Positions 9,247 to 18,281 of a stretch of DNA of 64,000 bases are shown piece after piece. The stretch spans positions 62,001 to 126,000 of the forward strand of contig NZ_BBOJ01000002.1 in assembly GCF_000974445.1 (NCBI RefSeq), in the 5' to 3' direction. The stretch comes from Lentzea aerocolonigenes. GTDB taxonomy: Bacteria > Actinomycetota > Actinomycetes > Mycobacteriales > Pseudonocardiaceae. The notes beneath the pieces are model-generated. The model did not search any database. It saw only the letters and a program-made list of their open reading frames with translations, and was not told the origin of the DNA. Each line of letters starts with the position of its first letter. The first letter of the stretch is position 1. The position numbers and the translations under genes were made by a program.

Positions 9247-10724
9247 CGGCGCCACACCGCGCTCACCGCGAACGCGACCACCAGGTTCACTGCCAACGCG
9301 ATCACCGCCGCGTAGACCTGGACCCCGCCGAGGACCACGACGGCCGAGAACCCGCCGGAGGTCACCAGCAGCGTGCCCGTCAGCATCCCGACGGCCCAGC
9401 CGGCCAGCATGCCCGCGGGCGACAGGCGACGCGTCAGGGCGCCGAGCACCACCGCGGGGAACGTCTGCAGCACCCACACGCCGCCCAGCAGCTGGAGGTT
9501 GATCGTGTCCTGCGCGGCGAGCAGCAGCACGAACCCCAGCGCGCCGAACTTCACCAGCAACGACACGAACCGCGCGATCGACGTCTGCTGCTTCGGGGTC
9601 GTGTTCGGGTTCACGTACTCCACGTAGACGTTGCGGGTGAACAACATCGCCGCGGCGACCGACATGATCGACGCGGGCACGAGCGCTCCGATCGCCAACG
9701 CCCCGAACACCGCGCCCGCGGCCCAGCCCGGCATGAGCTGGGTGATCATCGTCGGCACCGCCAGCTCGGCCCTGCCCTGCGCCACGACCACCCCCAGCGC
9801 GTGCGCGGCCACTCCGAGCAACGCGAACAGGCCGAGCAGCGCCGTCCACCCCAGCAGCGCCACGGAGTTGCGGCGCAGCACCTGCTCGCCCCGTGCCGCG
9901 AACGCCGCCGTCAGCACGTGCGGGTACATCAGCAACGCCAGCGCCGAGCCGACCGCGAGCGTCACGTACGCCGTCGACAGCCCCGGATCGAGGTGGGTGG
10001 TCACCACGCCGCCGTCCACGCCCGCCGACACCAGGTCCGGCGGCCCGGTCGAACGCCGCTCGGCCTCGGCGAACAGCCGGTCCGGCGGTCCCAGCAACAC
10101 CATGATCACGACGATGGCCGCGAACACCAGCACGCCCTTGAGGAACCCGATCACCGCCGCCGCGCGCAGCCCGTTGCGGTAGGTGGCGACCGCGAGCACG
10201 GCGAACACCACGCCGAGGATCACGTCACCGGTCATGCCGGCCGGGTAGACGCCGAGCACGGTCAGCACCGTGCGGATCCCCAGCAGCTGCAGGGCCACGT
10301 ACGGCATGGTCACGAGAATCCCCGTCAACGCGACGGCGAGCGCGAGGCCGGGCGAGTCGTACCGCACCCGCACCACGTCGGCGATCGTGACCGCGCCGAC
10401 GTCGCGGGCCTCGCGCCACAGCTTCGGCAGCAACCAGAACGCCAGCGGGTACACGATGACCGTGTACGGCAGCGCGAAGAACCCGATCGCACCCTCGGCG
10501 TAGACCACACCGGGCACGGCGACGAACGTGTACGCGGTGTAGATCGTGCCGCCCATCAGGAACCACGTCGTGACGGTGCCGAAGCGGCGCCCGGCCACCG
10601 CCCAGTCCGTCGGCGTCGGCAGCACGTCGGCGCGGTAGAACCAGCGGGCGGCGACCGCCACGGCCGAGGTCAGCACGAGGACGGCCGCGAACGTCAGCAG
10701 CGCGGGCACGTCGACTCCGGTCAC
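9243..10724 (-). CDS. Sodium:solute symporter (SSS family), monocarboxylate-type
   Basis: A 493-residue integral membrane protein with about 13 hydrophobic segments. The SSS signature is visible in TDWAVAGRRFG and the following GGTIYTAYTFVAVPG, and in the late helix region FPAVVLGALTRRLSPAGMLAGW. The family couples sodium entry to uptake of small organic acids, sugars or solutes; the N-terminal pattern resembles MctP-type monocarboxylate permeases. GTG at 10724 follows a strong GAGGAGGA ribosome site. It heads a coupled unit with the sigma factor (4-base overlap), which is unusual for a transporter. A DUF3311 protein, usually co-directional with such permeases, is here encoded divergently 117 bases away. 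Confidence 0.88.
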   Translation of the reverse strand: MTGVDVPALLTFAAVLVLTSAVAVAARWFYRADVLPTPTDWAVAGRRFGTVTTWFLMGGTIYTAYTFVAVPGVVYAEGAIGFFALPYTVIVYPLAFWLLPKLWREARDVGAVTIADVVRVRYDSPGLALAVALTGILVTMPYVALQLLGIRTVLTVLGVYPAGMTGDVILGVVFAVLAVATYRNGLRAAAVIGFLKGVLVFAAIVVIMVLLGPPDRLFAEAERRSTGPPDLVSAGVDGGVVTTHLDPGLSTAYVTLAVGSALALLMYPHVLTAAFAARGEQVLRRNSVALLGWTALLGLFALLGVAAHALGVVVAQGRAELAVPTMITQLMPGWAAGAVFGALAIGALVPASIMSVAAAMLFTRNVYVEYVNPNTTPKQQTSIARFVSLLVKFGALGFVLLLAAQDTINLQLLGGVWVLQTFPAVVLGALTRRLSPAGMLAGWAVGMLTGTLLVTSGGFSAVVVLGGVQVYAAVIALAVNLVVAFAVSAVWRR

Positions 10725-10841
10725 GACTCGTCCTCCTCGTCGGGCACCGGCGCAACATACGCGAGAAAAAATTCCGCGTCTGTGTAAACCGAACGCGTCA
10801 CCCGCGCAACTCATGGGAAACACGCTCGAGGAGGTGCGAAG

Positions 10842-11042
10842 GTGCGGCTGCGAAGTTCGAGGCCTGCCACGGTCGTCCTGCTGGTGCTGCCCTGCCTCAC
10901 GGCCATGGCGGTGCCCCTGTACGCACGGGCCGAACCCCGCCTGGCCGGCGTTCCCTTCTTCTACTGGTACCAGTTCGGATGCCTCATCGTCACCGTTCTG
11001 TGCCTGTCCGTGGCGTTGTGGCTGCACCGGGAGACCACGTGA
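10842..11042 (+). CDS. DUF3311-like small membrane protein
   Basis: A 66-residue protein with two hydrophobic segments (about residues 9-27 and 41-60) joined by PRLAGVPFFYWYQF, which is the pattern of DUF3311 proteins. These small proteins usually sit immediately upstream of an SSS symporter and are thought to be an accessory subunit. Here the symporter is on the opposite strand, sharing the 117-base intergenic region. The GTG start follows GAGGAGG. Its TGA overlaps the GTG start of the next gene. Confidence 0.8.
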   Translation: MRLRSSRPATVVLLVLPCLTAMAVPLYARAEPRLAGVPFFYWYQFGCLIVTVLCLSVALWLHRETT

Positions 11043-11368
11043 CGTTCCTGCTGGACACGTTGGCCCGCAACGCACTCCGTCCGCACGAGGTGGTCGTCGT
11101 CGACTGGCACGTCACCGGACTGTGCTGCGCAGACTCCGGTGAGTTCTCCGTGCGCGTGATGAGCCGCGGCAAACTGCACCGCAAACTCCGGCCTGTCGAC
11201 GCGACACCGCACGACGCCGTCTACGCCCATCCCACGGCTTGGGCACACCTGGCCGCTAGGGACGTCACCGTGAGCTGCCGCCGCATCGGCCCGATGCGCT
11301 GGTTCACCACCGATCTGCCACCGGACGCGGGCCTGCGCGCCTGCATGGGACGCCTACCGCCGGCCTGA
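11039..11368 (+). CDS. Hypothetical protein coupled to the DUF3311 gene
   Basis: A 109-residue soluble protein without a recognised domain. Its GTG start overlaps the previous stop as GTGA, so it is probably cotranslated with the DUF3311 protein. It contains VVVVDWHVTGLCCADSG near the N terminus and is rich in Arg, Cys and His (CCADSG, SCRRIGPMRWF), but no clear metal-binding arrangement can be seen. Confidence 0.6.
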   Translation: MTFLLDTLARNALRPHEVVVVDWHVTGLCCADSGEFSVRVMSRGKLHRKLRPVDATPHDAVYAHPTAWAHLAARDVTVSCRRIGPMRWFTTDLPPDAGLRACMGRLPPA

Positions 11369-11455
11369 CCTGACCCCACCCCCAGTCGAACCGACCGCGA
11401 GCTCAGTGCGGCCGGCCGGATTCGTGCACCCTTTTCAACGCTGACAAGGAGTTTC

Positions 11456-13552
11456 ATGAACAAGACCAGGTTGCGATCCGTCCTGGTGTGGACGGTCGTC
11501 GCCGTGATCGGCGCGGTCGCCTGGGCGGTGCTCGCACTGTCCAGAGGCGAGAACGTGTCCGCGGTCTGGCTCGTCGCCGCGGCACTCGGCTCGTACGCGA
11601 TCGCCTACCGCTTCTACGCCAAGTTCATCGCCAAGAGGGTGCTGAAGGTCGACGACACCCGCGCCACCCCGGCGGAACGGCTCGACGACGGGGTGGACTT
11701 CCAGCCCACCGACCGTCGTGTCCTCTTCGGACACCACTTCGCCGCGATCGCCGGCGCCGGCCCACTCGTCGGTCCTGTGCTCGCCGCGCAGATGGGGTAC
11801 CTGCCGGGCACGATCTGGATCATCGTCGGCGTGATCTTCGCCGGGGCCGTGCAGGACATGGTCACGCTGTTCTTCTCCATGCGCCGCGACGGCAAGAGCC
11901 TCGGCCAGATGGCCCGCGACGAGATCGGGCCGATCGGTGGCGCTGCGGCGCTCGTCGGCGTCTTCGCCATCATGATCATCCTGCTGGCCGTGCTGGCACT
12001 GGTCGTGGTGAACGCGCTGGCGAAGTCGCCGTGGGGCACGTTCTCGATCGCCATGACCATCCCGATCGCGCTGTTCATGGGTTTCTACCTGAGGGTCATG
12101 CGGCCCGGCCGGGTGGTCGAGACGAGCGTCATCGGCGTGGTCCTCCTGCTCATCGCCATCGTCGCGGGCGGCTGGGTGCAGACCTCCAGCTGGGCCGGAT
12201 TCTTCACGCTCGAACCGAAGACCCTCGTGCTGTGGCTGGTGGGCTACGGGTTCGTGGCGAGCGTCCTTCCCGTGTGGATGCTGCTCGCCCCGCGCGACTA
12301 CCTGTCGACGTTCATGAAGATCGGCACCATCGTGCTGCTCGCGGTGGGTGTTCTGGTCACTGCGCCCGTTCTCAAGACGGAGGCGTTCACCGAGTTCGCG
12401 TTCAGCGGCACCGGACCCGTGTTCACCGGGTCGTTGTTCCCGTTCGTGTTCATCACGATCGCGTGCGGCGCCCTGTCCGGCTTCCACTCGCTGATCGCCT
12501 CGGGCACCACGCCGAAGCTGATCCAGAAGGAGTCCCAGGTCCGCCTGATCGGCTACGGCGCGATGCTCGCGGAGTCGTTCGTCGCGGTGATGGCGCTGAT
12601 CGCCGCGTGCATGCTGGATCCAGGCATCTACTTCGCGATGAACTCCCCCGCCGGTCTCGTCGGCACGACCGTGCAGTCGGCGTCGGCGGCCGTCACCCAA
12701 CTCGGCTTCACCATCACCCCGGCCGAGCTCCAGGCAGCGGCGGCCGCGGTGCAGGAGAGCACGCTCGTCGCCCGCACCGGTGGCGCGCCGACGTTCGCCG
12801 TGGGCATGTCCGAGATCTTCTCGGAGTTCCTCGGCGGTGACGCGATGAAGGCGTTCTGGTACCACTTCGCGATCATGTTCGAGGCGTTGTTCATCCTCAC
12901 CACGGTGGACGCGGGCACCAGGGTCGGCCGGTTCATGCTGCAGGACGGCCTGGGCAACGTGTGGAAGCCGTTCGCGCGGGTGTCCTGGCGGCCGGGACTG
13001 TGGATCTGCAGCGCCGCCGTCGTGCTCGCGTGGGGGTACTTCCTCTACGCCGGGGTGAGCGACCCGCTGGGCGGGATCAACCAGCTCTTCCCGTTGTTCG
13101 GCATCGCGAACCAGCTCCTCGCCGCCATCGCGCTCACGGTCTGCACCACGTTGCTGATCAAGAGCGGCCGGGTCAAATGGGCCTGGGTCACCGGCATTCC
13201 GCTCGCGTGGGACGTCGCGGTGACGCTGACGGCCAGCTGGCAGAAGGTGTTCAGCTCCGACCCGAAGCTCGGTTTCTTCGCGCAACGGGAGAAGTACGCC
13301 GACGCGCTCGCCCAGGGCAAGCTCCTCGCACCGGCCAAGAACACCGACCAGATGGAGGCGATCATCACCAACTCCACTGTGGACGGTGTGCTCGCGGCGG
13401 TGTTCGCGTTGCTCGTGATCGTCGTGATCCTCGACGCGATGCGAGTGTGGCGCAAGGCTCTTCTCGGCCCGACGCCACCCACGACCGAAACGCCTTACGT
13501 GGCATCGACTCTGCCGGCACCACCGAAGCTGGCAGACCTCACCTCACGATGA
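11456..13552 (+). CDS. cstA: Carbon starvation protein CstA family transporter
   Basis: A 698-residue polytopic membrane protein of the CstA family, whose members import pyruvate or peptides during carbon limitation. The ATG at 11456 has an AAGGAG ribosome site. Conserved CstA features include the start-proximal YRFYAKFIAKRVL and DDGVDFQPTDRRVLFGHHF, followed by the glycine-rich AAIAGAGPLVGPVLAAQMGY, and late the segment DAGTRVGRFMLQDGLG. About 16 hydrophobic segments can be traced. The length matches the family. The gene ends convergently with the AfsR-like gene, with a 9-base overlap and no terminator between them. Confidence 0.93.
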   Translation: MNKTRLRSVLVWTVVAVIGAVAWAVLALSRGENVSAVWLVAAALGSYAIAYRFYAKFIAKRVLKVDDTRATPAERLDDGVDFQPTDRRVLFGHHFAAIAGAGPLVGPVLAAQMGYLPGTIWIIVGVIFAGAVQDMVTLFFSMRRDGKSLGQMARDEIGPIGGAAALVGVFAIMIILLAVLALVVVNALAKSPWGTFSIAMTIPIALFMGFYLRVMRPGRVVETSVIGVVLLLIAIVAGGWVQTSSWAGFFTLEPKTLVLWLVGYGFVASVLPVWMLLAPRDYLSTFMKIGTIVLLAVGVLVTAPVLKTEAFTEFAFSGTGPVFTGSLFPFVFITIACGALSGFHSLIASGTTPKLIQKESQVRLIGYGAMLAESFVAVMALIAACMLDPGIYFAMNSPAGLVGTTVQSASAAVTQLGFTITPAELQAAAAAVQESTLVARTGGAPTFAVGMSEIFSEFLGGDAMKAFWYHFAIMFEALFILTTVDAGTRVGRFMLQDGLGNVWKPFARVSWRPGLWICSAAVVLAWGYFLYAGVSDPLGGINQLFPLFGIANQLLAAIALTVCTTLLIKSGRVKWAWVTGIPLAWDVAVTLTASWQKVFSSDPKLGFFAQREKYADALAQGKLLAPAKNTDQMEAIITNSTVDGVLAAVFALLVIVVILDAMRVWRKALLGPTPPTTETPYVASTLPAPPKLADLTSR

Positions 13553-16252
13553 ACGGTGTTCGGTGCGCCGGGTCTCCGAGTCCGAGGCCCGGCGCGACGC
13601 CGGCAGCTCCACCACGCCGAGCCGGCGGTGGATCGACCTCGCCGCCTCGCGGTGCGCAACCGCCGACTCCTCGTCACCCTGCAGCTCAGCGATCACGAGG
13701 TGGAACAACGCCACGTGCCGCAGGTCCCTGACCCGGTCGGCCAGGCACAGGCCGTCCTGGAACGTCCGCAGCGCCGCGTCGGTCTGGCCGGTCGCCCGCA
13801 GCACGGACCCCGCGGTGTAGAGCGCTGCCGCGTGCGCCGCGGACAGCGGCAGGCTCGCGTGCACCTCCAGCGCCTCCCGTGCGGGCACGAGCGCCTCGGC
13901 CGCCTTGTTCTGGCACAGCAACGCGTTCGCCAGCCGGTCGAGCACGGCGGCCTGTGCGCGGAGGTCACCGGTCGCACGGGTGATCTCCAGCGCCTCCCGG
14001 ATCCGTTCGCGGGCGTCGGCGAACCTGCCGGTCACCGCGAGGCAGTAGCCGAGGTTCGCCCTGGCCATGCCCTCGATCTTGCCGCTGGCCAGCCGCACGG
14101 CGCGTTCGGACTCGCGCACGGCGTCCTCCAGCTCGCCCAGGTCGGCGAGTGCGGCGCCCTCGCTCACCAGCAACCGGGCCTCCGCCTCCCGGTCGCCGTG
14201 AGCGGCCGCGAGACCCGTGCGGCACACCTTCACCCGGTCGACCAGGTTGCCGTTCTGCGCGTAGAAAGCGTCGAGGCACAACGCCAGCTGCCACGTGCGC
14301 CGCTGGTCGCCGACCTCCAGCAGCAGCCGCAGGTTGTGCTCCTCCAGCTCGAACCACTCCATCGCCGACCGGTAGGACGTGAGCTCCGGGAAGCTCACCG
14401 GGCGGTGCACCGGAGTGGTCACCGGCTCGGGTTGTTCGGACAGCAGCGCGCGGGCGGCGTCCGCCACGTGCAGGTAGTAGTCGAGCAGCCGGTCCACGCT
14501 CTCCTGGTTGTCCTCGCCCGCGACGAGCTGCCGGGTGAACAGGCGCACGAGGTCGTGCCGCACGTACCGGTCCGGTGTGGACTCGTGCAGCAGGCTCGCC
14601 GACGCGACGGTGCGCAGGTGCGTGCGCGCCGTCCCCGCGTTCACGTCCAGCAACGCGGCCGCGGCGTAGCTGTCGATGTCGGTGCCGGGGTGCAGGCCGA
14701 GGCTGCGGAACGTCCGCGCCGCGCCTTCCGGCAGCTCCCGGTAGCTCACCGCCAGCGCCGACTGCACGCCGCGGCCCTCCTCGGGGAGGGTGAACGCCGC
14801 GAGCCTGCTCTGCTCGTCGCGCAGCTCGTCGACCAGCGCCTGGATCGTCCACCGCGGACGGGACGCCAGGCGGGCGCTCACAATGCGCAACGCGAGCGGG
14901 AGGCCGTCGCACAGGCCGATCAGCTCCGCGACCGCCTCCGGTTCCGGCTCGGTCCGGTGCCTGCCGAGCCCCGCCGCCAGCAGCTCACCCGCGGTGCGGC
15001 CGTCGAGGGTCTCGACGCCGAGCACGACGGCACCCTCGGTCACCACGAGGTCGTCGAGGCCGTGCCTGCTCGTGACGAGGACCAGGCAGCGCGGCGAACC
15101 GGGCAGCAGCGGCCGGACCTGCTCGACGGACCGGGCGTTGTCCAGCACGACGAGCATCCGCCGCTGGGCGAGCAGCGACCGGTACTGGGCGGCGAGCGCG
15201 TCCAGGCCGCCCGACAGGCGCACGTTCTCCACGCCGAGCGCGCGCAGGAAACCCACGAGCGCGGTCTTCACGTCGAGCGGCTTGCGCTCGGCGAACCCGC
15301 GCAGGTCGACGAACAGCTGGCCGTCGGGGAACTTGTCCGCGACCCGGTGCGCCCACCTCAGGGCCAGGGCCGTCTTGCCGACGCCGGGCGGACCGGCCAG
15401 CAGTCCGATGCCCGCGTCGGCGAGCAGACCGTCCAGCACGGACAGCTCGGTGTGGCGGCCGACGAAGCCGCGGTGCTCGTGCGGCAGCTGCGCCGGTGCC
15501 TGGACGGACGTTCGCGACGGACGCGGGGACGGGTCGTCGGTCAGCACGGCGTGGTGCGCGGCCCGCAGCTCGGGACCGGGGTCGACGCCGAGTTCGTCGG
15601 CCAGCTGCGCGCGCGTGCGTCCGAAGAGGTCCAGCGCCTCCGCCTGCCGTCCGGTGCGGTGCAGCGCGAGCATCAGTCTGGCCACGAGCGGTTCACGCAA
15701 CGGGTGGTCCGCCACCGCCGCCCGCAGGCTCGTCACCGCCTGCCCGGCGCGGCCGAGCTCGACCAGCCGTGCGCCGAGCTCCTCGACGGCGGTGAGCCGC
15801 AGCTCCTCGAGCCGTGCCTCGTACGCCTCGTGCAGCCGTCTGCCCGGCACGTCCGCGAGGAACGGCCCCCGCCACAGCTCCAGCGCCGAGGTCAGCCTCT
15901 CCGCCGCCGTCTCGTCGTCGGCCTGCCACGCACCGGCCACCAGGTCCTCGAACCGGAACACGTCGACCTCGTGCCGTTCGCCCACGAGCGCGTAGCCCGG
16001 TGCGCGCGTCACCAGGTCCAAGGTGGATCCGAGGAGCTTGCGCAGCTGGGCGACGTGGCCCTGCAACGCGGCCTTCGCCTGCGGTGGCGGGGCACCGTCC
16101 CACACGAGCGACAGCAGCCGGTCGCCGGAGACGACGCGGTTGAGCTCGAGCGCCAGCGCCGCGAGGACCGCACGCCGCTTCGTGGCGGCGAGCAGCAGTG
16201 GCTCGTCGCCCGCCGGCACCAGCTCGACCGTCCCGAGGAGGTTGACACGCAT
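13544..16252 (-). CDS. AfsR/SARP-type transcriptional regulator with NB-ARC and TPR domains
   Basis: A 902-residue regulator. Residues 1-95 form the winged-helix DNA-binding domain of SARPs (MRVNLLGTVEL at the start, then AALQGHVAQLRKLLG), residues about 96-245 the bacterial transcriptional activator domain, then an NB-ARC NTPase with P-loop GPPGVGKTALAL near residue 284, and C-terminal TPR repeats (about 600-880). AfsR-type proteins activate secondary metabolism or local targets in response to phosphorylation or ligands. The gene is divergent from the T7SS accessory genes with only 72 bases between, so it may regulate them, which is an inference from position. Its 3' end overlaps the convergent cstA gene. 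Confidence 0.92.
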   Translation of the reverse strand: MRVNLLGTVELVPAGDEPLLLAATKRRAVLAALALELNRVVSGDRLLSLVWDGAPPPQAKAALQGHVAQLRKLLGSTLDLVTRAPGYALVGERHEVDVFRFEDLVAGAWQADDETAAERLTSALELWRGPFLADVPGRRLHEAYEARLEELRLTAVEELGARLVELGRAGQAVTSLRAAVADHPLREPLVARLMLALHRTGRQAEALDLFGRTRAQLADELGVDPGPELRAAHHAVLTDDPSPRPSRTSVQAPAQLPHEHRGFVGRHTELSVLDGLLADAGIGLLAGPPGVGKTALALRWAHRVADKFPDGQLFVDLRGFAERKPLDVKTALVGFLRALGVENVRLSGGLDALAAQYRSLLAQRRMLVVLDNARSVEQVRPLLPGSPRCLVLVTSRHGLDDLVVTEGAVVLGVETLDGRTAGELLAAGLGRHRTEPEPEAVAELIGLCDGLPLALRIVSARLASRPRWTIQALVDELRDEQSRLAAFTLPEEGRGVQSALAVSYRELPEGAARTFRSLGLHPGTDIDSYAAAALLDVNAGTARTHLRTVASASLLHESTPDRYVRHDLVRLFTRQLVAGEDNQESVDRLLDYYLHVADAARALLSEQPEPVTTPVHRPVSFPELTSYRSAMEWFELEEHNLRLLLEVGDQRRTWQLALCLDAFYAQNGNLVDRVKVCRTGLAAAHGDREAEARLLVSEGAALADLGELEDAVRESERAVRLASGKIEGMARANLGYCLAVTGRFADARERIREALEITRATGDLRAQAAVLDRLANALLCQNKAAEALVPAREALEVHASLPLSAAHAAALYTAGSVLRATGQTDAALRTFQDGLCLADRVRDLRHVALFHLVIAELQGDEESAVAHREAARSIHRRLGVVELPASRRASDSETRRTEHRSS

Positions 16253-16298
16253 CGTGGTGAACTTCCGTCAGCAACATTGGTGGCACGTTGGCCGGGCG

Positions 16299-16314
16299 TT
16301 GGCGGGTGCGCCAA
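16299..16314. promoter_or_regulatory. Inverted repeat in the AfsR-like / T7SS divergent promoter region
   Basis: TTGGCG and its complement CGCCAA, separated by GGTG, lie 10 bases upstream of the 16325 start. GTTGG recurs nearby at 10-11 base spacing, as in the direct-repeat sites of SARPs. This is weak evidence for an operator. Confidence 0.3.
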
Positions 16315-16324
16315 TGCTCGGGCC

Positions 16325-16714
16325 ATGTACCTCGTGGACTCGCAGTCGCCGCCGCCTGCCGATGGAGAGGCCGTCGCTCTTAATAACAGCGTCACCTCCG
16401 GGCAAGTTACGCTCGACCCTGCGACAGGCGAGGAACTGCGCAAAACCCTCCGCGAGCAGATCGACCAGGTCGACTCCTGGCTGGAGCGCGCGGGCAGGCT
16501 CGCACGCCCCGCGCCGTTGGGTGCCAATCCTGTCGGTCAGGCGATGACTCACAAGTTCGAACACCGCGCCGACGGTGAAGTTCACTCATTCGTGAATGTG
16601 ATGACGGCCTATCGCACCGTTCTGGAACAAACGCACGAGGCGGTCAGCACGGCGATCCGCAATTACGTCCAGGTCGACACGGACGCCACGACCGACATCA
16701 GCAAGCACGGCTGA
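16325..16714 (+). CDS. Small helical protein heading a T7SS accessory operon
   Basis: A 129-residue soluble, mostly helical protein (ATGEELRKTLREQIDQVDSW early; VMTAYRTVLEQTHEAVSTAI later). No signal peptide is visible. It precedes a PPE-like gene by 13 bases and an espG-like gene after that, so it is probably an ESX/type VII secretion partner of the PE or WXG100-like helical-hairpin type, although no WxG motif is present. The ATG at 16325 has only a weak ribosome site. Confidence 0.7.
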   Translation: MYLVDSQSPPPADGEAVALNNSVTSGQVTLDPATGEELRKTLREQIDQVDSWLERAGRLARPAPLGANPVGQAMTHKFEHRADGEVHSFVNVMTAYRTVLEQTHEAVSTAIRNYVQVDTDATTDISKHG

Positions 16715-16727
16715 ACGAGAGGCTGTC

Positions 16728-18281
16728 ATGCTCCCGGAGAACGACCTGGTGCTGCGCGACACCCAGAACTGGGCCGCTCGCTCCCACCGCGAGCTGTACG
16801 ACTCGGTCCACCACTTCAACGATCCGGGTCAGGCGGGCGAGATCGGTTCCGAGTGGGCCCAGTTCGGCGCGGAGCTCACCGAGTCGGCGCAGCTCATCAC
16901 GAAGCGCGTGGCGGCGAGCGAGTCCGGCTGGACCGGTGAGGCCGCCGAGGGCGCGCGGGCCGCGATCCGCAGGCTCGCGGAGTGGATCACCACGACCGCG
17001 AAGACCGCCGTCGAGGTCGGTGACAGGGTCGCCGCCCAGGGCCGGATCATGGCGACCGCCAGGGCCACCATGCCGGAGCCGCCCACCTTCACCCTCGACG
17101 CCGCCGCGCGCGGGCAGGGCGACCCCGGGCTCGCGGGCTTCACCGCGTCGGCGGCCGACATCCAGGCCGCGAGCGAGAAGGCACGCGCGGCGCACGAGCA
17201 GGCCGTGACCGTCATGGAGACGATGGAGAAGCAGTCGCACGAGATCGACGCCTCCACGCCCGCGTTCATCCCGCCGTACAACCCGGTGACGGGCAAGGCG
17301 GAGGAGCCGCCGCAGCCGATGATGCTGCGGTCGTCCGACGGCCCATCGCTCAGTGGCGCCTCCGGTGCGCCCGTCGTCGGCACGCAGTCCACTCCGGACT
17401 CCAGCGCACCGCCGTCTCCGAGTGGCGCACCGCCCGTGGCTCCGGCCGCGACGTACTCCGGTCCGTCCGGGAGCCCCTCGCCGGAGATCCAGCAACCCTC
17501 GTACCAACCGGCCGCGCACCACTCTCCCGGTGACAGCACGGCCGTGGCCGCCGCGTCGGCGCCCACGGCCGTGGCCGCCGCGTCGGCGCCGAGCTACCAG
17601 CCGCAGAGTTACAGCGCTCCGAGTGCGGGCGGGTACTCGGCACCGGCGGAGCAGCGGCCGGCGTCGTACGGGGTGCCGCCGTGGGCGCCTCCGCAGAGCG
17701 TGCCGCGGACCAGCACGTCCGGTGCCGCACCGCGCACCTCGACCGGCACGTCCGGCACCGCGCCGCGCACGTCGACCGGCAGGCCTGGTGCCGCGCGTCC
17801 CGTGCCGAACGCCGATCCGCACTCGCCGGTGCGCCCGACCACCACGGGTTCCACCGGCTCCGGCGGCGCGGGCGGTGGTGCGCGTCCCGGCGTCCCCGCG
17901 GGGCCCGGCGGCTCTGGCGGGTTCGGTGGCGGTGCGGGACGTGGTGGCTTCCCCGCAGGTCAGTTCACCACCGGCGGCCAGTCCGGTGGCGCGGCGATGC
18001 AGGCTGGTGGCGCCGCGGGCGTCACCTCGCAGGGCCGCGGTCCCGTGCCCGCCGGAGGGGTCGGGCCCGGTGCCGCGGCGGCGGCCGGCGCGGGCCAGGG
18101 AGCGGCCGGCGGACCCATGGGCGGTCCGGTGTCCGGCAAGGGCGAGGAGGACAAGGAGCACCGCGCGGCGTCGTACCTGATGGCCGGTGACCTGTTCGAG
18201 GTGCCGGGCGAGAACCTGCCGCCCTCCGTGATCGGCGGCGCCAAGCCGAAGAAGAAGCCGTCGCCGGAGCCGTCACCGTGA
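16728..18281 (+). CDS. PPE-like type VII secretion substrate
   Basis: A 517-residue protein. The first 180 residues are a helical PPE-like domain (DTQNWAARSHRELYDSVHHF; SGWTGEAAEGARAAI contains a WxG turn). Residues about 200-480 are a low-complexity Pro/Ser/Gly/Ala-rich tail. The C terminus has the short conserved motif SYLMAGDLFEVPGENLPPSV seen in many actinobacterial PPE-like proteins. PPE proteins are exported by ESX systems together with a helical partner and the chaperone EspG; both neighbours fit. Its stop overlaps the next start (GTGA). Confidence 0.82.
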   Translation: MLPENDLVLRDTQNWAARSHRELYDSVHHFNDPGQAGEIGSEWAQFGAELTESAQLITKRVAASESGWTGEAAEGARAAIRRLAEWITTTAKTAVEVGDRVAAQGRIMATARATMPEPPTFTLDAAARGQGDPGLAGFTASAADIQAASEKARAAHEQAVTVMETMEKQSHEIDASTPAFIPPYNPVTGKAEEPPQPMMLRSSDGPSLSGASGAPVVGTQSTPDSSAPPSPSGAPPVAPAATYSGPSGSPSPEIQQPSYQPAAHHSPGDSTAVAAASAPTAVAAASAPSYQPQSYSAPSAGGYSAPAEQRPASYGVPPWAPPQSVPRTSTSGAAPRTSTGTSGTAPRTSTGRPGAARPVPNADPHSPVRPTTTGSTGSGGAGGGARPGVPAGPGGSGGFGGGAGRGGFPAGQFTTGGQSGGAAMQAGGAAGVTSQGRGPVPAGGVGPGAAAAAGAGQGAAGGPMGGPVSGKGEEDKEHRAASYLMAGDLFEVPGENLPPSVIGGAKPKKKPSPEPSP

